64,000 nt of DNA, from positions 80,398 through 144,397 of the forward strand of contig NZ_CAKJTG010000007.1 of the NCBI RefSeq assembly GCF_917563885.1, in the 5' to 3' direction. The notes under the pieces were generated by a model, which ran no database searches, was not told the DNA's origin, and was given only the letters and a program-made list of their open reading frames with translations. Source of the DNA: Pseudoneobacillus rhizosphaerae (GTDB lineage: Bacteria > Bacillota > Bacilli > Bacillales > Cytobacillaceae). Of this stretch, positions 61,022-64,000 are shown piece by piece (position 1 is the stretch's first letter; every line of letters begins with the position of its first letter). The position numbers were made by a program, and so were the translations under genes.

Positions 61022-61175
61022 TTTACGCGATTTACGGTGATTTTCTGCGCCTAAAACCTGTTGAAAAAAATTTATGCGCCATTTTCAGGTGTCTTTGCGC
61101 GGATTTGTGCATGTTATGCGTGTATTTTTTGTATTTATGCGCCTAAAACCCTATACTATGCGCCATTTTCACAGT
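61022..61175 (+). repeat. 21-bp-period array, TTATGCGCC core (7 units)
   Basis: Units start at 61022, 61043, 61071, 61092, 61113, 61134 and 61155. All are 21 bp, except the second, which has 7 extra bases (28). The core is TTATGCGCC with drift (TTACGCGAT, TTCTGCGCC, TCTTTGCGC, GTTATGCGT). The rest of each unit is variable. An open frame across it is only the repeat. Confidence 0.7.
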
Positions 61176-61207
61176 GCTGTCACAATTTGTTCGTTAAAAT
61201 AGAAACC

Positions 61208-61240
61208 AACAAAAAAACTCTGCCACCGAAGACAGAGTTT
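61208..61240 (-). terminator. Terminator of the rocB gene
   Basis: AAACTCTG and CAGAGTTTT pair around CCACCGAAGA, flanked by A and T runs. It is nearly the same sequence as the terminator at 59184-59215. Confidence 0.75.
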
Positions 61241-61302
61241 TGGATGATAAATATTCTATTTCGAGAGTTCACTTGTGAAACAGGAGTAGCCATCCCAATT
61301 CT

Positions 61303-62910
61303 TTATTTCCCCATAACCATCCTAACCATCTCTTCGACCAACACCGGCACGATTTCGAAAGCGCTTTTCGTGTGTAGGCGCTCGGTTCGTTTGTGGGCGT
61401 CTTTTCCGAAGGGTCCAATATTTAGGACTGGGGCCTGGAGCTGTTTCATGTCATCGAATGGGATGCTGTAGCTCTCTCCCCAAACAGGTGTGTTGGATTG
61501 AAAGGTGGTCCAGCCTTCCTCTTCGTCTACATAATTAAAATAGCTTAAATCACTAATTCCATTAAAATAATGAATTTGTTCGACTGATAGATTGAAAGTT
61601 TCATGACCATATTTTTTCGCAAAGTCGATGCATTGTTCTACGAGCTCATTATCCGACGAATTGACAGCCGGATAGTAAGGCGGTGCATAAAGTAACACAA
61701 TGGCCGGTGCTAGCTCCTGACATTGAATCATCAATGTATCAGCAATCCTTAACGATTTTTCCCGGTCATCCCAAGCATCATTTGCCAGAATGGTAGCCTT
61801 CGTCGACTCCAAAAAGTCGCTGCCAAACTTATCGAGAGCATGCTTGAGCAAATCTTCATATCGTATGACCTTCACTTGGCCGACTGGAACGACACCTTGC
61901 TCGGTGCAGATTTTATTATAAACCTCATTACATGCCAGAACGGCGTCCACTGCTATCTTTTCAAAAATATCCATCACTTCGGCCGCATTTCGTTTCATTA
62001 AAAACACATTATATAAGGCGGCTGCTCGATAAGGCGTTTGAACGGAATACTCCATTTTCAAATCCTTTAGCTGCAAGGTGACCGGGAGTGGTGTCGTTTC
62101 ACCTAAATCAGTTTCTTGAAAACTCGTGTTCCACTCCATCCGCTGGGTCAAAAAGGAAGCGATAAATGGGGCGGTAATCCCACCGAGTGGTTCGCCTACA
62201 TGGGTCTCCTTCCCGTAAAAAAGGGCAGATGGCATAATTTTTCCAATTGAGCCTGAATAAACGTAATACTGGGTATCACCCGGCTGCTGGGTAAATACGG
62301 GCTCCCCATTCAAGAAAAGGGTATAGTGAAGATCGTGCTTTTCCTTCATTTCAACCAATTTACTAACCGCCGCACGCATACCAGCGGAATTCACTTCCTC
62401 ATCTGGTACGGTCAACAACAGTAGATTAATGGGCCATTGCTCAACAGACGCTTTTTCAATTAGTCCCATATGCATGACGAGACCCATTTTCATATCCATC
62501 GTACCGCGGCCAAATAAATAATCACCTGATTCTAAATCCCGCCTAGCGTCCTCTGGCAGTTCGTTCTTTTTACCGTGAAGCAGCTTCGTTAAAATTTCCG
62601 GTTGAAAAGCAAATTCCTCGAGATCACCATATTCCTCCGTATTAACCACATCAAAATGGCTGATCAAAACAATTGTTTTTTCCGCTTTAGGATGTTGATA
62701 TAGGGCAGTTAGAAACCGACGCCCAAGGTCGGCATCGTGCAAACCAAGGTGACTAGAATTCTCCTGAAAATAGGTCAATTCCTGAAGCTTCCCCTGAACC
62801 TTGCTTGGAAAAAGTCGTTCCCCTTCTGTTAGGGTCATGCTTTTCCAGCTAACAACCTCACATAATAATTCCCTTAGTGCTGCTGGTGTTCCCCATTTAA
62901 GCTGATTCAT
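61303..62910 (-). CDS. rocB: M20-family peptidase, RocB type
   Basis: This 535-residue protein has the M20 motifs SHFDVV, FGRGTMDMK and VPDEEVNSAG, and the long C-terminal part of RocB (NISDL-like FNGISDLSYF, INIGPFGKDAHKRTERLH; the final His is the ligand). RocB belongs to the arginine utilisation group in Bacillus, though its reaction is unclear. The ATG at 62910 (AAGGAG nine bases before) is used; a longer frame to 62952 would begin inside a palindromic repeat. The amino-acid permease gene upstream is probably in the same operon. Confidence 0.8.
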   Translation of the reverse strand: MNQLKWGTPAALRELLCEVVSWKSMTLTEGERLFPSKVQGKLQELTYFQENSSHLGLHDADLGRRFLTALYQHPKAEKTIVLISHFDVVNTEEYGDLEEFAFQPEILTKLLHGKKNELPEDARRDLESGDYLFGRGTMDMKMGLVMHMGLIEKASVEQWPINLLLLTVPDEEVNSAGMRAAVSKLVEMKEKHDLHYTLFLNGEPVFTQQPGDTQYYVYSGSIGKIMPSALFYGKETHVGEPLGGITAPFIASFLTQRMEWNTSFQETDLGETTPLPVTLQLKDLKMEYSVQTPYRAAALYNVFLMKRNAAEVMDIFEKIAVDAVLACNEVYNKICTEQGVVPVGQVKVIRYEDLLKHALDKFGSDFLESTKATILANDAWDDREKSLRIADTLMIQCQELAPAIVLLYAPPYYPAVNSSDNELVEQCIDFAKKYGHETFNLSVEQIHYFNGISDLSYFNYVDEEEGWTTFQSNTPVWGESYSIPFDDMKQLQAPVLNIGPFGKDAHKRTERLHTKSAFEIVPVLVEEMVRMVMGK

Positions 62911-62927
62911 TACTAATAACTCCTTCA

Positions 62928-63031
62928 CCAAGGACATGGGGACAGGTTCCATGTCCTTGCCTTGTTTACTAACATATATTTCAGTAATATCATCAAAAAA
63001 ATTGGGACATGGAACCTGTCCCTTTGTCCCA
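62928..63031. repeat. Inverted repeat pair upstream of rocB
   Basis: GGACATGGGGACAGGTTCC (about 62932-62956) and the inverted GGGACATGGAACCTGTCCC (about 63003-63021) are complementary and lie 46 bases apart. It belongs to another branch of the GGGACNGTTCC family and lies between the permease and rocB genes. Confidence 0.55.
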
Positions 63032-63054
63032 AGTAACCTATAACCATTTTTGTT

Positions 63055-64000
63055 TTAAGAACTAAGCGTTGTATCTGAATCTACCTTATCATTTTTTCTA
63101 AGCTTAAAGTGATAAAACAGAATACAGGCAATTAAAAACCCAATACCGATGAGTAATCCTACTAATTGAGTCGGATCAAAGGCTAGGAATAATAGGATGG
63201 ACACACAAAATACGATACAGATGATTGGAATGAGTGGATAATAGGGAACTTTATATTGTAAATCCTCTAATTTACCTCCGCCTTGTAAATATTTACGTCG
63301 GAACATAAGTTGTGAAAGAGCAATTCCAATCCAAGAAATCGTCACCGATATTCCGGCAATCGACATTAATAAGACAAACACGGTGTCTGCAGCAATAACA
63401 CTTGTTAATAAAGATAATAACGAGAAAATCATCGTAAATACGAGGGCCGCAAATGGAACTTTTCGTTTGGAAAGCGTTCCGAAGCGTTTTGGTGCCATCC
63501 CTTCGTTTGCCATCGCCCATAATAAACGGGTGGAAGCGTAAATACATGAATTTCCTACTGATAAAATCGCTGTGAGAATAACGAAGTTCATAATGTCAGG
63601 CGCGAATGGGATCCCAGCCCTTTCCATTAACGTAACAAATGGGCTTTCTAACAGTCCCAATTCCTTCGACGGGAAAATCGCTGATAAAATCACAATCGAA
63701 GCCAAGTAGAAAACGATTATTCTAAATAGAACGTTACGGATCGCTCTCGGAATATTTTTTTGCGGATCCTCACTTTCCCCTGCGGCAATTCCTATCAATT
63801 CAGACCCTTGATAGGAAAAAATAACATTCATCATCGTCACAAAGAGAATAACAAACCCTGCAGGAAATAGACCCGATGGTGCTAAATTTTCCATAAACGG
63901 TGCTGGACGGTCTGACAAAGGAATGATTCCAAAAATCGCGGCAAAACCAATAAGAATAAAAATAATAACGGCTAACACTTTAATTCCAGCAAACCAATAT
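63055..64000 (-). CDS. Amino-acid permease (APC family), C-terminal part, cut by window edge
   Basis: The frame runs on through the window end (YWFAGIKVLAVIIF), so the N terminus is missing. The visible 315 residues have about eight membrane segments and the APC pattern (FSYQGSELIGIAAGESEDPQ, VGNSCIYASTRLLWAMANEG). It is similar to the RocE/RocC and lysine-type permeases. It lies upstream of rocB, so arginine, ornithine or proline uptake is a likely role. Confidence 0.8.
   Translation of the reverse strand, partial: YWFAGIKVLAVIIFILIGFAAIFGIIPLSDRPAPFMENLAPSGLFPAGFVILFVTMMNVIFSYQGSELIGIAAGESEDPQKNIPRAIRNVLFRIIVFYLASIVILSAIFPSKELGLLESPFVTLMERAGIPFAPDIMNFVILTAILSVGNSCIYASTRLLWAMANEGMAPKRFGTLSKRKVPFAALVFTMIFSLLSLLTSVIAADTVFVLLMSIAGISVTISWIGIALSQLMFRRKYLQGGGKLEDLQYKVPYYPLIPIICIVFCVSILLFLAFDPTQLVGLLIGIGFLIACILFYHFKLRKNDKVDSDTTLSS

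Noticed and set aside
6717-61175. 21-bp arrays considered as CRISPR arrays
   Set aside because: Repeats of 7-10 nt and variable parts of 11-14 nt are far too short. There are no cas genes or leader, and several arrays have only two to five units.
61061-61471. 136-codon plus-strand frame
   Set aside because: It runs through the 21-bp array and then antisense to the rocB gene; it has no ribosome site.

Overview
The window looks like chromosomal DNA of an AT-rich, spore-forming, motile Bacillaceae species. The signs are low G+C, strong GGAGG-type ribosome sites with frequent TTG and GTG starts, a Vpr-type subtilase, an immune-inhibitor-A-type metalloprotease, a KinB-like histidine kinase, RocB, flagellar YlqG/YlqH-like proteins and a class D sortase. 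I cannot name the species. No tRNA, rRNA or CRISPR array is visible.

Layout. 1-2.1 kb: the 3' end of a class D sortase gene facing a gene for an LPETA-anchored surface protein, a small zinc-ribbon gene and a decayed gene. 2.1-6.5 kb: a signalling group (CheY plus a MshEN/CheX-like protein, divergent from a degenerate HD-GYP protein), then a CysJ-like reductase without a flavodoxin domain. 7-10.2 kb: a secreted Ig-like protein, and a membrane HExxH protein translationally coupled to an XRE regulator. 10.5-26.6 kb: a Crp/Fnr regulator, a class V aminotransferase and a long operon (two M20 and three M24 peptidases, an Opp/Dpp-type ABC transporter, a DAO-family oxidase and a DUF3830 protein), apparently for peptide or amide uptake and breakdown. 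27-30.8 kb: potABCD. 31-33.9 kb: a c-di-GMP-I riboswitch with a terminator in front of two unknown genes. 34-36.7 kb: repeat arrays and a ylqG-ylqH pair. 36.7-45.3 kb: a six-gene operon with two dynamin-like GTPases, a small membrane protein, a HerA/FtsK-type ATPase, a WHH-family nuclease toxin and an SMI1/KNR4 immunity protein. 45.7-56 kb: a chemoreceptor, two secreted proteases, a YdjM-like protein, a LysM protein, small genes and an IS1182-type relic. 56.7-64 kb: zinc-ribbon, M48 and YIP1 membrane proteins, a KinB-like kinase, RocB and an amino-acid permease that runs off the end.

The most notable things are: (i) the dynamin/HerA/WHH toxin-immunity operon, which may be an export or defence island; (ii) the c-di-GMP riboswitch controlling an unknown large protein, in a window that also holds a degenerate HD-GYP protein and a MshEN-CheX protein; (iii) two near-identical 16-bp palindromes, each about 42 bp upstream of a TATAAT. 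One would drive the peptide operon. The other lies downstream of the Crp/Fnr gene and would send transcription antisense through it into the aminotransferase gene; (iv) intergenic arrays with an exact 21-bp period and array-specific 7-10 nt cores, at five places; (v) a family of about 200-bp palindromic elements whose arms form terminators and, in two genes, encode the C-terminal tail of the protein.

Coordinates and motifs were read by eye. Family names come from recognised motifs and not from database searches.
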